The translations under genes were made by a program, and so were the position numbers. A DNA stretch of 64,000 nucleotides, taken from assembly GCA_035610835.1 (NCBI GenBank), contig CM069449.1, positions 61,156,292-61,220,291 of the forward strand. The letters run 5' to 3'. The notes beneath the pieces were generated by a model. That model was not told the DNA's origin, did not search any database, and was given only the letters and a program-made list of their open reading frames with translations. Shown here piece by piece: positions 23,767-34,503 of this stretch (its first letter is position 1; every line of letters starts with the position of its first letter). The DNA comes from Ophiura sarsii (lineage: Eukaryota > Echinodermata > Ophiuroidea > Amphilepidida > Ophiuridae).

Positions 23767-24922
23767 TATCATCATGACACACGGACACAAAAGTTACCCG
23801 CTTATGGCGGGCGAGCGGGTCTTATTTCCATCCCTGATGTTGTGCCCTTAAAGTAAATTCTCTCTCCCCCCCACCAGTTGTAGTCGAGTCTGAACCTCTC
23901 AAGTCTGAGTCCTTACCAGTATCAGAAATGTACCTCAATCATATAGCACAATAAATGTGAAGTCAAAGTTGTTCCTCGGTTTACCATTCATTTTGCTGTC
24001 TACTAATAGGCCAACATATCAGTGATGTCAACATGATGAATTTTAACTTTCGCATCCCCATACATGGAAAATATTGATGCCATGAAATTATAGGCATAAG
24101 AATTGATTCAGATATTCAAAAAGTGTCCAGAAGTTATAAGGTGTTCTATTCTGTAGGCATGGTAGGGCAACCCTTCCCATGCCGTTTCCCTAAATTCTAT
24201 CAATTTTTTAAGAGCGCTGTCACAGGAAGCTGAACATTGCCAATGAAATATCCTTTTTGTAGGAAATGTTATCATTTTGTTTAACAGTATACTATATACT
24301 GACACAAAACACCTAACGACCATTTACAAACAGCCTTCTATTTCATATGTTTATTATAACTTTAATTTTGGTTCCTTCAAATTGTGTTTTATTGCTTGTA
24401 ACAGTTATCAATAGGTATTTCCAACAGCATAATTTAAGTCTTAAATTGCATTTATGGTGATTTATGACATTGTTTATAAACTGTTGAAGATTGGATGACT
24501 AAATAAATAAATATTTAATACTGCAAAAAAAATAAGCCAATATTATTATTAACTGGACTCGGGCACAATTCATGAGTCCCTAAGTGCCCATGTCCTTCAC
24601 TTCCAAGTCTGAGTCCTTCAAAATGGGGACTCAAGACCGGTTTTGAGTCCAAGTCCGGACTTAAGTATCCCACACCCAATAATTTTGACAAAATTGGCTA
24701 TATTATTTAATATTAATGGCAAGTCAAAGTGCCAACAAACAATAGGTATAGAGATGGTGCAGAATGTTTATACCCATCAATAGAAAGTCCGCTGTTTTCA
24801 GCTATTTTGTCTTCAATACATAGGTTTTGAGCCAATCTCTCCCAGATTATGTAGGCACATTTATTGCTAGTAACAAAGCATTATGGGATTTTGCATCTCT
24901 TTAAATTATTCTTCATATACAA
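23767..24922. other. Intergenic stretch, no gene recognised
   Basis: Contains a degenerate 'gagtccaagtc / gagtccttcaaa' rich segment (24550-24670) but no coding or RNA feature I can support. Confidence 0.5.
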
Positions 24923-24937
24923 TTGAGATATGATATG
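24923..24937 (+). repeat. Target-site duplication, left copy (15 bp)
   Basis: TTGAGATATGATATG here and at 26552-26566, same orientation, exactly bounding the Penelope-like insertion. Confidence 0.85.
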
Positions 24938-24967
24938 ACAAAGAAGCTGCGTCGGCATTAAATAATA

Positions 24968-25316
24968 TCAAATAAATGAAGTTAAAAGTGGAGAAATGCC
25001 GTGATAATATATAATTTATTGTACAAATTTTCGGCCATCGGCCTTCATCGGGTACGGTAGATTGAATAGATTTGTTTACATTCTGCACCCAAATTCGTAA
25101 GGAGCCGAACGCCAAACATACGCGTGCGCGTGGACAAAAAACGCGGGCAAAATACACGTGCGGGAAATAACGCGCACGCGCTGCGGATGGCGGACGGCTA
25201 GACACGAAATGCATTGAAGCTGACATTAATGCCATTTGGGTGCAGAGTGCCGAGAGAGTAAATAAGTCGTTGCTCTCTCTCTTTCCTGTCTTTATCGCTG
25301 CCATGGCATTTGAACA
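24968..25316 (-). repeat. Penelope-like inverted repeat, left arm (349 bp)
   Basis: Contains the last codons of the GIY-YIG ORF, its stop, a CpG-rich 3' region (25115-25185) and the hammerhead-like motif. It is the reverse complement of 26207-26555. Long frames running opposite to the ORF in both arms are shadows of this sequence. Confidence 0.95.
24998..25060 (-). ncRNA. Hammerhead-ribozyme-like motif (sense copy)
   Basis: On the minus strand CCGATGA is followed by a GGCC-GAT-GGCC stem-loop and GAAA, then an AUUU/AAAU-closing segment. CCGT upstream can pair with ACGG downstream to close stem I. Order and spacing follow the hammerhead core (CUGAUGA, stem II, GAAA, stem III, stem I). Hammerheads have been described in the terminal repeats of Penelope-like elements. 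The core carries C where U is conserved (CCGATGA, not CTGATGA) and the cleavage-site triplet is not clear. This copy may therefore be weak or dead. Confidence 0.35.
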
Positions 25317-26206
25317 GTCCAGCTATTTTGATGTCTTGATTTAAATCATGATTGTGAAAATGTTGCGCTACTGGTATGCCAGGTAGTTGGATGCGGATGG
25401 ACCTGAGATGTTCCGTAAAGCGGTCTGCCATGCGTCTTTTGGTTTCCCCAATATACAACATGTTGCATCTCGTACATATAATGGCATAAACCAAGTTCTT
25501 GGTGGTGCACGTGAACTCATAAGAAACCTTTTGTTCACCGCTGGGTCCTTTGATGTTATCTCGCGAGGTTACATGCTTACATGTGTTGCATCTGGGTCTT
25601 CCGCATGCAGTAGTTGAACCGGGCATAGGCGGCTCGTCTTGGTGGATAATGTTAGCAACTACCAACGTGTCCCTCAAGTTCTTGTCCCTGCGATATGCGC
25701 AAAGAGGGGGTGACGGAAATATTCTGGATGTTGTGTCGTCCGCGTTAAGGATATGCACATTTCTCATAATCATTTTGGAGACTCGTGTGTTGATGGGATG
25801 GTAAGTGAGTACCAGAGGGACGCGTTCGACTGAAGTGCGAGGTTTAGGTGTCATTGCCTCGTTCTTGGTCATATTAGCGGTGCGACGGATAGCAGCATTG
25901 GTGACGGATTCAGGGTATCCGCGATCTGTAAAGAATGATGCCATAGTGGTTGCGTTGTTCTTGAAGTCTGCATCGGAGTCACAGAGTCGCCGGAGACGAA
26001 GTAGTTGCGAATATGGAATACCGTTCTTGCACGCTGGAGGGTGTGAAGAGTTGTATTGCAGATAACTATGGGAGTCTGTCGGTTTGTAGAATATGTTGGT
26101 ACGGATGCGGTCGTCGTCAATCATGGATAGGAGGATGTCCAAAAACGGCAGATTCTGTGTAGCTATCTCGTATGTAAATTCTATGGCCGGGTGGCAGTTG
26201 TTGGCA
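25198..26206 (-). pseudogene. Penelope-like ORF remnant: RT thumb region, linker and GIY-YIG endonuclease
   Basis: About 336 codons derive from the element; an in-frame ATG at 26281-26283 lies in the inverted arm, so the 361-codon frame's start is fortuitous. Positions below count from that ATG. The HPAIEFTYE...LPFLDILLS segment (about 31-53) and the Tyr/Leu-rich LQYNSSHPPACKNGIPYSQ stretch (75-93) resemble the region after the catalytic core of Penelope-like reverse transcriptases. A Cys cluster (CGRPRCNTC, 227-235) precedes GIY-YIG: VYAIIC (265-270), LYIGET (276-281), R284, EH (291-292), and a later Glu in KEREQRL (334-340). GIY-YIG endonuclease nicks the target for integration. The YxDD catalytic half is absent, so it cannot retrotranspose itself. 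The endonuclease frame is intact. Confidence 0.9.
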
Positions 26207-26555
26207 TGTTCAAATGCCATGGCAGCGATAAAGACAGGAAAGAGAGAGAGCAACGACTTATTTACTCTCTCGGCACTCTGCACCCAAATGGCATTAATGT
26301 CAGCTTCAATGCATTTCGTGTCTAGCCGTCCGCCATCCGCAGCGCGTGCGCGTTATTTCCCGCACGTGTATTTTGCCCGCGTTTTTTGTCCACGCGCACG
26401 CGTATGTTTGGCGTTCGGCTCCTTACGAATTTGGGTGCAGAATGTAAACAAATCTATTCAATCTACCGTACCCGATGAAGGCCGATGGCCGAAAATTTGT
26501 ACAATAAATTATATATTATCACGGCATTTCTCCACTTTTAACTTCATTTATTTGA
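26207..26555 (+). repeat. Penelope-like inverted repeat, right arm (349 bp)
   Basis: Reverse complement of 24968-25316. It begins exactly where the sense element is truncated. This is consistent with two tail copies joined head to head during integration. Confidence 0.95.
26463..26525 (+). ncRNA. Hammerhead-ribozyme-like motif (inverted copy)
   Basis: Same motif as 24998-25060, in the right arm and on the plus strand: CCGATGA at 26472-26478, GAAA at 26491-26494, candidate stem I partners CCGT (26466-26469) and ACGG (26521-26524). The same U-to-C core deviation is present in both arms, so it predates the insertion. Confidence 0.35.
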
Positions 26556-26566
26556 GATATGATATG
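26552..26566 (+). repeat. Target-site duplication, right copy (15 bp)
   Basis: TTGAGATATGATATG, identical to 24923-24937. Its first bases are shared with the end of the right arm, so the exact boundary is uncertain by a few bases. Confidence 0.85.
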
Positions 26567-26689
26567 GTTGTATACATTATGGCAATGTTCTTTAAAAAAA
26601 AGTATCGGCATGCTGTAAAATGAGGCGACACAAATTCTGATTCAACTGAACACAGCTTTATTTTTACACTCCACCCAACCCTTATATAT

Positions 26690-26907
26690 CAGTGGCGGAT
26701 CCAGGATTAAAATTCACAGGGGGTTGACACAAAAAAAAAATCGTAAAAGGTCCCCAATTTTTTTCAAAAAAAAAACGCAGGGTACAAGTGGCAAATGTAC
26801 CGACGGAACCTACCCATGTCTCTGAAAAAGGTAAAGTGGTACACAAAAAAGGTGTATTGTCAAATTTTACAGGGGGCGCCAGCCCCCTCCCCCTGTATCC
26901 GCCACTG
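26690..26907. mobile_element. Small hAT-like MITE, 218 bp
   Basis: Ends CAGTGGCGGATCCAGG and the complement of CAGTGGCGGATACAGG form a terminal inverted repeat of the same CAGTGGCG type as 6098-7055. The flanks share only TATAT, so a full 8-bp duplication is not preserved. It abuts a mariner-like end at 26912. Confidence 0.7.
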
Positions 26908-26911
26908 TATA

Positions 26912-27005
26912 TGAGGGGCATTCAATAAGTTCTACCTCCTACCTTCATAACTTTGTTCTAATATTTAATTAGCCACTCTTATGAACTGTGTTTTCCGTTT
27001 ATGGT
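26912..27005 (+). mobile_element. Mariner-like element end (interrupted by MITE at 27010)
   Basis: After a TA, TGAGGGGCATTCAATAAGTT leads into 'ctacctcctaccttcataac'. The reverse complement of a closely related end sits at 50530-50591 before another TA. The sequence resumes after the 27010-27876 insertion ('agtgttataaacacgtctca'). A second end was not found nearby and no transposase is visible, so this is a partial or decayed element. Confidence 0.5.
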
Positions 27006-27009
27006 ATAA

Positions 27010-27876
27010 GGGCGATTCCACGGTAACACGCGTTACATTTAAGCGCGCCATTCTTTATTCTCCACTCTATAACTGTAAAAGTAATTTGAATGAAGTTTTC
27101 ATCTTTTGTATTGTAATACCCAAGACTTAAGGCTAGATCCTCATGCTAACACCAATATGAAATATTAGCTCATGTTAATGTAAGACCGCTCCGAATATCG
27201 GTAACACACGTTACGAAAAAAGACGCACTAAAAAAAATCCCAACTAGCCAACCTACAATCAATTGGTCACTACTGTAAGCAAGTACCTTTAAAGGTTTAT
27301 AAAACTAGAATAATAACAAGAATTAAAGTTCTCACTTTTTTGTCAAATGCAAAATAGTCGGTAACACGTGTTTCGGTAACACGTGTTACACTTTGTCCAG
27401 CCATAATTTAGTAGCCTTAGATTCTTTATTATATTTCTAAATTAAAATTAATTTTGACTTTGGCAATTGAACTAACATATTAATCATAAATAGTGATAAA
27501 TAACACTTGAAAAATTGAGGTTTTAGTACATTTTCCTGAATATGAGTTTGGTAACACGCGTTACGACATTTTGATGGCCTATTGTAGAGTGGTGGTTATG
27601 AATTTATCTAATTATTTACTATTTTTAAATAGGGCCTAACTAGTAGAATTAAAATTATAAGTGGCGTAAATTAAAACCAAATCAATAAAGTATATATTTT
27701 CATTTTCCATTTTTGGGGTAAGAAAAGTAGAGTTTTTTCATAGTAAACATTAGCCAAATGTTGTAACATTTTTTTCCTGAACCTTTGCATGAGCTTTGAA
27801 CAACATAGAGGTAAAAATAAATCTTTTGGAGCAATTTTCAGTTTTTTTGCTCTGTCACATTTTCATGGAATCGCCC
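27010..27876. mobile_element. MITE with repeated GGTAACACGCGTTAC sites, 867 bp
   Basis: Short terminal inverted repeats GGGCGATTCCA / TGGAATCGCCC are flanked by ATAA (27006-27009 and 27877-27880), a 4-bp target duplication. Inside, the near-palindromic word GGTAACACGYGTTAC occurs five times (27022, 27200, 27360, 27375, 27550), always on the plus strand, with one or two variants. No coding frame. Superfamily not assigned. Confidence 0.75.
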
Positions 27877-27899
27877 ATAAGTGTTATAAACACGTCTCA

Positions 27900-29580
27900 G
27901 GAGGACGAGGGAAAGGAAACCAATTTAAGCCTTACCATCGCTTGAACCAAGACTAAATTGCATGGTCTATCTTAGCAAGTTGATAAAATGAATAAAAAGC
28001 TATTGACATCCCCAGTTAGTAACTTTATTCTTTCTCTTGTCCCATATTTTCTGGCCATACATGGATGAACCTGTGATCCAAGAAATTGTTATGTAGCTGA
28101 CCAGGCCTGCGGCTGACGCCATGTTCCCCGCATGTCAGCTCCCCCTCATTGACTATGCATAAAAAATAGAACTATAAATTTACCACAGGGGTGAGAACTT
28201 GTTGGGTACCCAGGTTACAAATGGTATAATTAATAAGTATTTCTGGTCATTTTCCCCCATTGACTTATGTGTGCAAACATGTACAAACATGAACAAATTA
28301 TCCTGTTAAACTTGTTCGGACTATTTGTTTGGGCCTGGGTTCCACATGATTAACACATATTTTGCAAAATAAAACTATTAACTTACCACAGAGATCAAAC
28401 TTCATGGAGACCCAGGCATGAATAACAACTTGAAAATGAACACTTTAAATCTTGTACTTTTTGTATTTTGTCCACATTCACTTACAATCTTACATGTACA
28501 GTCTTCTATTGCAAGCGATCCAAAAGTTGGTGGGGAAATGGGCAGGGCAGAAAATTAATACTTTGTTTCTGGGAACTGTCTAAATAATGTGTCAATAAGG
28601 GTCAGTTGGTCAGGCATGTTTTGTTTTTTGTTTACAAACATTTAGGGGGGCATTTTCAAAAAATTGTAAATTAAAAAAATGCTAACAAAATTATTTGGGA
28701 GTCCATAAAACAACATATTTTGGGTAGTTCAGGGCCTATCAGGGGCATAGCCCTGCAAACTAGGGAAAAACTTGGGGGGGGGGGGGGGGAATCTGTTGCT
28801 ATGTGGTGTTATAGAGTTAGGGTTAAGATTCAATCGGGAAAATAAGACAAAAACAAAATATAACTTATTGATCAAAGGTTAATAGCATTTGCTCATCAAT
28901 AGTATTAAGTAGGGCCTATACATGTATAGTTAAAAAGGTATATTCTATAGGTATCCAGTGTAAGTACAGACAGGCACAAACAATTTACTGGTGATGGAAT
29001 CGAACCAACAAACTTGACCTACACACATAAGTCAAGCTGCACCTTGCCCCAGTACGATTTGATGTGTGCCATGCACCTAAACTACGTACCAAGCAGAGAT
29101 CTATAATTCATTTTCTTTCCAAAAAGGTTGACTATTATATGCATTTGATTAATAGTTCAATAATAATTACAGCACTCTGACTCACAAAATTCAAAAAATC
29201 AAGTCAAAAAGTTCCTTGAGTTCCCCCTTAACCACATTTGGCTAGGGTTAGGGTTAGATAGATACACTTTGATATTAAGTAAAGAATAACTTGGGTATGA
29301 TTTTATGAAGGCACACTGTACCAACTACTTTGATATTTTGTTAAAAAAAATAAATGATTAACTGAATAGTATATATTAATTAAACATGCAATACAAACTA
29401 TTTACGAGTTTCTAAATCTGAGAGAAATCCGCAGTAAAAATAGTATTTATTTTGAAAAATTGCCAATTACAGGGCTAGTTTGGAAACGGTATTAGGTATA
29501 TTTTGGTGGCATTATATTCCTTAACCCTAACCCACCCGGTGGATTTTCCAACGAAATTTTTTTCAAGCGAAAAAAGCACA
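27900..29580. other. Intergenic stretch with possible tRNA-like segment
   Basis: Mostly unremarkable AT-rich sequence with a poly(G) run near 28773-28789. At 28987-29052 the minus strand shows a box B-like GGTTCGATTCC and a weak box A-like segment (TGGGGCAAGGTGCAG), possibly a decayed SINE. The TTAGGGTTAGGGTTAG-like word at 29242-29257 is too short to be called telomeric. Confidence 0.4.
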
Positions 29581-29582
29581 CA

Positions 29583-29675
29583 CAACAAGAGGTGCCACGC
29601 CCCGGGGTTTGAACCCACGACCTCTCGGTTGGCGGGCGGACACTCTACCAACTGCGCCACGGGGGAAGCTGTGCT
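29583..29675 (-). mobile_element. tRNA-derived SINE-like head
   Basis: The minus strand carries box A GTGGCGCAGTTGGTAGAG and box B GGTCGTGGGTTCAAACCC at tRNA spacing. The acceptor and T-stem pairing are imperfect and the flanking 'cgcccagca' and 'gtggcacctcttgt' are not tRNA-like. It is therefore best read as a SINE promoter head rather than an active tRNA. Anticodon not assigned. Confidence 0.65.
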
Positions 29676-30228
29676 GGGCGAGTGTATTCGCCCAGCTATA
29701 TAGCCTGGGGCCATTATTTCAGACAAAAACCTCAGCGCCAGGTGGAACCAGGATGCTGGGAAATGGGATTTCATGGGATCTGGGGCTGTAAGGGTTATAA
29801 TCAGGGTAAAATTAGAGAAAAAAAGTGAAAATTAAAAAGAAGAAAAAAAATCGTTCCTTAAAGTACTGTACAAATTACTGATCTACTTAAATGTTTCAAC
29901 GTAGTTTAAAGTGTCAAAATAATTGAAAAATTATAATATATATTTTACCATCAGTAAAATATGGTGCGGTTAATTAACCAGTTATTTAACCGATTAAATT
30001 GCGGTTAATTAACCAACTTAGAACACTGGTCTAGGCTTGTATCCGTAGCCAAAGGGCGATTTTTTAAGTTAAGTTTTTTCTTGGAAATTGTAATAGTTTG
30101 ACATGAGCCATTATTAACCCAGGCATAGGCCCTAAATATTCTTTGAAATTTTCAAAACATGATAATTGAAGCAAAAGTTAGACCAATTATTGTTGTATTC
30201 AGAAAAGGTGAAAAAACACTAATATTAA

Positions 30229-30960
30229 AGGGACATTAAGTGGTGTTGAAAATTTTAAATGTTTAAAAATTTACTTCAGAATTCAAAATGAACATTAAAT
30301 ATTGCCATTATTGTTGTTTCTAGTAACAAAACACTGCAAATTATGAGCGTTTACTTTTGGACAAACTAAAAGTAAACTCAATAGTAAACGCAATTCTAAA
30401 CAAAAAAGTGAACGTAAAAGTAAACGCAAAACGAAACGTTTCTCTCATTTTGCACCCAATCGACCTCAAAGCACGCTCCAAGTGAGTGAATATAGTCACA
30501 GATGTTTCCACCATCTGTGATTTAATGGGACAGTTATTGATTAGAGGCTGGTGGAAAACAGCTAAGATGTTGGGCTCACATATTATGTGTTTAGTATTGA
30601 GTTTACTTTTGAGTTTACTTTTAGTTTGTCCAAAAGTAAACGCTCATAATTTCCAGTGAAAACACAGCAAAACTTGATTAAAACAATAATTATCATCACT
30701 ATTTATTAAAAAACGCTCTCTATGCGAATATCGTTCACGTTATGTATCACGCGTACTGCAGGGGGATACTGTCGGACGTAAAATGCTCGTCCCGGTTGTA
30801 CGAGCATTTTTGAATCGACGTTTTCTTGTACAAAGAGCGCTAATTTTTCATAATCCTTATAGGTGAAAGTTCATACATGCAATACAATTATAAAAATATA
30901 CTAATCCCAGTTTTTATCATAATTGAGGGCGCAGCCTCCAACACATCTCTTAGTGTCCCT
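30229..30960. mobile_element. TTAA-flanked MITE, 732 bp
   Basis: TTAA at 30225-30228 and 30961-30964. Ends AGGGACATTAAGTGGTG and the complement of AGGGACACTAAGAGATG form an imperfect inverted repeat. It contains a second nested inverted repeat at 30338-30651. It is the longest of four TTAA elements in the window; non-coding. Confidence 0.65.
30338..30651. repeat. Nested inverted repeat with AAAGTAAACG words
   Basis: 'aaattatgagcgtttacttt' and 'tggacaaactaaaagtaaac' at the left recur as the reverse complement at the right end (30593-30651). The core carries multiple AAAGTAAACGC repeats. Probably a foldback insertion in the TTAA element; no target duplication was identified. Confidence 0.7.
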
Positions 30961-31614
30961 TTAACAGTCGCTTACACTAGGAGTGGGCTATAGAGGGTCA
31001 TTTTTTAGGTCATAGTTTTTCAGATCACGCTTGCTACATAACAACATTTCAAAATAAAAATAAATGAAAAAAATGTGAAATCCAGGGTGCCCCAGCCAAA
31101 AAAACAAAAAAAGTCGGCCATTTTGGAAAAAACAGTCTTTTGATCATAACCAAGTCATTTCTGGTCTAATTTATTTGATTTTGGTGGCAATACCCATGTT
31201 TAAGGGTAGGCCTACAAGATGTCATAGACCATTTCAAATTGAGATCGGAAATCTTCGGAAAAACAGGTCACATGGAGTAGGTGTGTTGCGCGTTCTTCGC
31301 AACAGTTAATCGCATTCACAGCATTGCCCTAGTTGATTGTCCGCCTATGTTTACATACACGTGTGCACACATGAGAAGTAAAACGTGGAACGAGACTATT
31401 TGGTTTTTTATCAACAAAGGCGTTGATCGGCAAATTCCAAACGAGCAGACGGTAAAAAGTGAAAATATTACCCCAAATCTCTTTCATCTAACCGTTTGTT
31501 GTTACTGAAATGCTGCAACATCAATTTTGTGAGGGATACAATCTATCACCAACACCAGCGCAATCTACCACACGGGCAGACGGGTGAAAAACATGTTTGT
31601 TTTTCTCCGGCACA

Positions 31615-32133
31615 TAAACATAAAAACATAAACATAACAATGAGCATTTATATAGCGCTCTTACACATTATACAATGGTACCACAGCGCTTATCAAAATC
31701 AAAACATAAAATTAAAAATAACAGTGTTAAACATCACTCGCACTATGACGGTGAAATAAGTGAGTTTTTAACATCTTCTTAAATTGAGTCAGTGATGAGG
31801 CATGCCTGATGTGACGCGGTAAATTATTCCACAAAAATGGGCCGGAGGCATAAAATCCTTTTTTGGAGATAGTGAGACAAGTTTTAGGTACAGTGAGAAT
31901 CCGAGTGTCAGAGGCAGAACGAAGACCACTTCTTTTAGGTACATAAGTACTAGTAAGGCGCGCCATCATTGAAACATTTATATACAATAGTCAGGATCTT
32001 GAACTCAATGCGCGTTTTAACAGGCAGCCAATGTAACTTGTGGAGAAGAGGAGTTGCATGATCACGTCTTTTAGCATTATAAATGAGTTTGGCTGCTCGA
32101 TTTTGGAGGCGCTGTAGCCGTTTAATATCTTTT
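31615..32133 (-). pseudogene. CR1-like LINE reverse transcriptase, 3' part
   Basis: Minus-strand frames give DIKRLQRLQNRAAKLIY, then RDHATPLLHKLHWLPVKTRI and, after a frame break near 31988, GLRSASDTRILTVPKTCLTI and GPFLWNNLPRHIR. These are the hallmark C-terminal segments of CR1/jockey-type reverse transcriptases. The frame ends at 31727. The 3' region contains 'atttatatagcgctcttaca' on the plus strand and an (ACATAAA)n-like tail (31615-31640). A stop and a frame shift make it inactive. The 5' continuation is across the CACTA insertion at 37408-37480. Confidence 0.9.
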
Positions 32134-34179
32134 CACTAGTAAACCATGAATTCCTGTATGTCCCAATTTTTTTCCTCATGACTGCTTAGTTGTCCTCATC
32201 ATTCCCTTTCTGTCCTGATAGGGGATTATAGGTGTTTTTTATGAGGACTGGACAGGAATGTGAAGGTCATACAAGGAAAATAATTACCTCATGGGGCCTG
32301 TACTTTCCTTCCTATTCCTGAAAGTGGATTTGGGTGTCCTGGTCATTCCTGATAGTGAATTTGTGTTGACCAACCATTGTGTGAGGTGATGGGCACTTAT
32401 CACTATGTAAAGAGTGCATATTGATCAACTGGCTAAGCTGTTAATATCCTCTCAATTTTATTGGTCATAAAGTATGTCAACAGAGAGCATTCCAGTTCCC
32501 AATAGCCAGAGTTCACTGAATGTGCACTGAGCAATGTGCACTGTAGTATTCTGGAGAAAGTAGATTATTGACAGTTTCATATATCCTCTTGGATTGACTC
32601 ATTTGTGTCCTGCTGGCTGCTTAACAGGCCTGTATAGTCATGTACATTCCTGTACATTCCTGATTTTTTACTATAGATATGAAATAGATGAGATGGGTGG
32701 ACACATCAGTCACTATAGCAGTACATTTGGACTGGGGGGGGGGGGTGGGGGTACTCGGATTTGGGTTGGGCAGGGGTGTGCGGTTGGGTTGGGCGGGGGT
32801 CATTTTTGCCGAAAATAGTACCAATTTTAAACGATGGACCTGACAATTGATTTGATTCTAATTATTACAACAGTAGTGAATTATGTTATGCAATCATGTT
32901 CTTTATTTATTCATCATAATTGTACTCATTTCACTTTCAGTTCTATTCTATTAATGTGTCAACATTAATGCTGCGCTCAAGTTCTGTTTTTGGTATGAGT
33001 GCCAGGGGGGGGGGGGGGGGTGATAACTTGTATATCATCCGCGTCTACGTAGTTCCTTCCCAAAAGTACCAAAAGCAAGGATTTTGCTTTGGTGTAAAAT
33101 GACACCCAAAACAAGGATATCGGCAGTGATCTTGAGGGTGATGATGCAATTTGACTCTCTCTGCACCAGATGTTTGACGATTTCAGAATTTTCGTAAAAT
33201 TCGTGCGATTTTCGTGCATGTTGGAATTCATAGGGGAATTAAATATTCTAGCAGCATTTCTCCATTTTATACACACGCCTTGTGCTGAAAAAAAAAGACC
33301 CTACTTCCTCGTTTTCATAGATGCGGATGATATACAAATTGTAATACAAGTGGTCCCCCCGGGATACATTTACCAAATTTTGACCCAAAATTGGACCTAT
33401 ACATTTATACATTTATCGAATTATGACCCATTGATTTTCCAAAATTAAGGTTTGAGAACGGGTCATTCATTTACTAGAGGGGTAAAAATGGGACCCTATT
33501 CCGTTCCGCAGCATATCCTTAATACCTCTTTTCACCTGAGTACTGCCCCCTGGGTACGAGTGCAATTGAGAATGGCCTATATCACACCAATTTTCAAAGA
33601 AAATGGTTCCTGTAGGATCGATCAACTGGGGTATCTGACTATCTTTGCTGACAGGGGTGTCCCCAGACCTTTTTCATTAGGGGGTGTAAGGGTGTAAAGG
33701 TTAAAAGGTTTAAAACGTGTGATGATGTGCCGACACAAAAAGTGTTTCATCACCTTCCCGGTTGGTAAATATGCGGACTAAACATTTGTTTGCGCAGACC
33801 TATCCGGCCTATCCGACAAAAGTGACAAAGTTTAACATGATATAAGATTGTCGTGCTTTAATTTTGAATGCGCCGACACAAACTATCTGGGCTTGGATGA
33901 CGATAGTAATAGGCCTACAACAGACCTCCTCTTTTCTTTATCCTCTCCCTATTCTTTCTTTCCCCATTTCTTCCTTTTCTCTCTTTTTCCGCTCTCTTTT
34001 CTCTCCTTTCTTCCCCTCCTCTTTCTCCCCATCCTTTTTTTTTGCCCACAGCAGCAAGGTTTTGCCGACAGATTTGATGAAGGGGGGGGGGGGGGCACCC
34101 CCATCACCCTCTGAGGATATCCCTGTTTGCTGACATTGGAATTATCAGACCCCTCTGCCGCGCAAAAGCAACAATTTAA

Positions 34180-34503
34180 AGGAATACTATGAGATCGTAG
34201 GTGAATCGCGCCCTTTTTACAGAAATGCATTTCTAATCATGAAACTTAGCAATCCTCAAAGTTTCAGAGCAATCTGAGCCCTATTGCTTCACAATCAACG
34301 TTTGAAATATAAACTGTTGACGTCAACAGTTTATTTTCTTACTTTCTTATTGTTTTTTCCCGCCGAGTTTGTATCTCATTTTACACGAGTTCTATAGTGT
34401 TTCGAGATGTGATATTTTGGGAATAGGTTTGTTTTAGGTACAATGTTTATTTAAGACAATAATCTGTTCAAGTGTGAAGATGAAAACATCTCATATTATT
34501 CCT
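34180..34503. mobile_element. TTAA-flanked MITE, 324 bp
   Basis: TTAA at 34176-34179 and 34504-34507; ends AGGAATACTATGAGAT and the complement of AGGAATAATATGAGAT. The core has the palindrome TGTTGACGTCAACA (34315-34328). Nested in the CACTA-type element. Confidence 0.7.

Larger units (their letters stand above)
24938..26551 (-). mobile_element. 5'-truncated Penelope-like element with inverted tail
   Basis: The insertion is delimited by a 15-bp target duplication. Reading on the minus strand, from 26206 down to 24938 it carries the C-terminal half of a Penelope-like ORF and a ~260-bp 3' region. From 26207 to 26555 lies an inverted copy of the element's own last ~350 bp (left arm 24968-25316, almost identical; its final bases overlap the right target duplication). 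The left arm has ~30 bp more at the 3' terminus (24938-24967). Penelope-like elements are known for tandem or inverted terminal repeats and frequent 5' truncation; this copy lacks the whole reverse transcriptase core. Near-identity of the arms suggests recent insertion. Confidence 0.9.

Noticed and set aside
26093..26623. 176-codon plus-strand frame, and its twin at 24906-25304 (minus)
   Set aside because: Both read the antisense of the Penelope-like tail in the two inverted arms; they are mirror copies of the same non-coding stretch.
29242..29257. Interstitial telomere repeat (TTAGGG)
   Set aside because: Barely two units; too short to distinguish from chance.
29583..29675. Functional tRNA gene
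   Set aside because: A and B boxes are good but acceptor and T-stem pairing are imperfect and flanks look like a SINE body.
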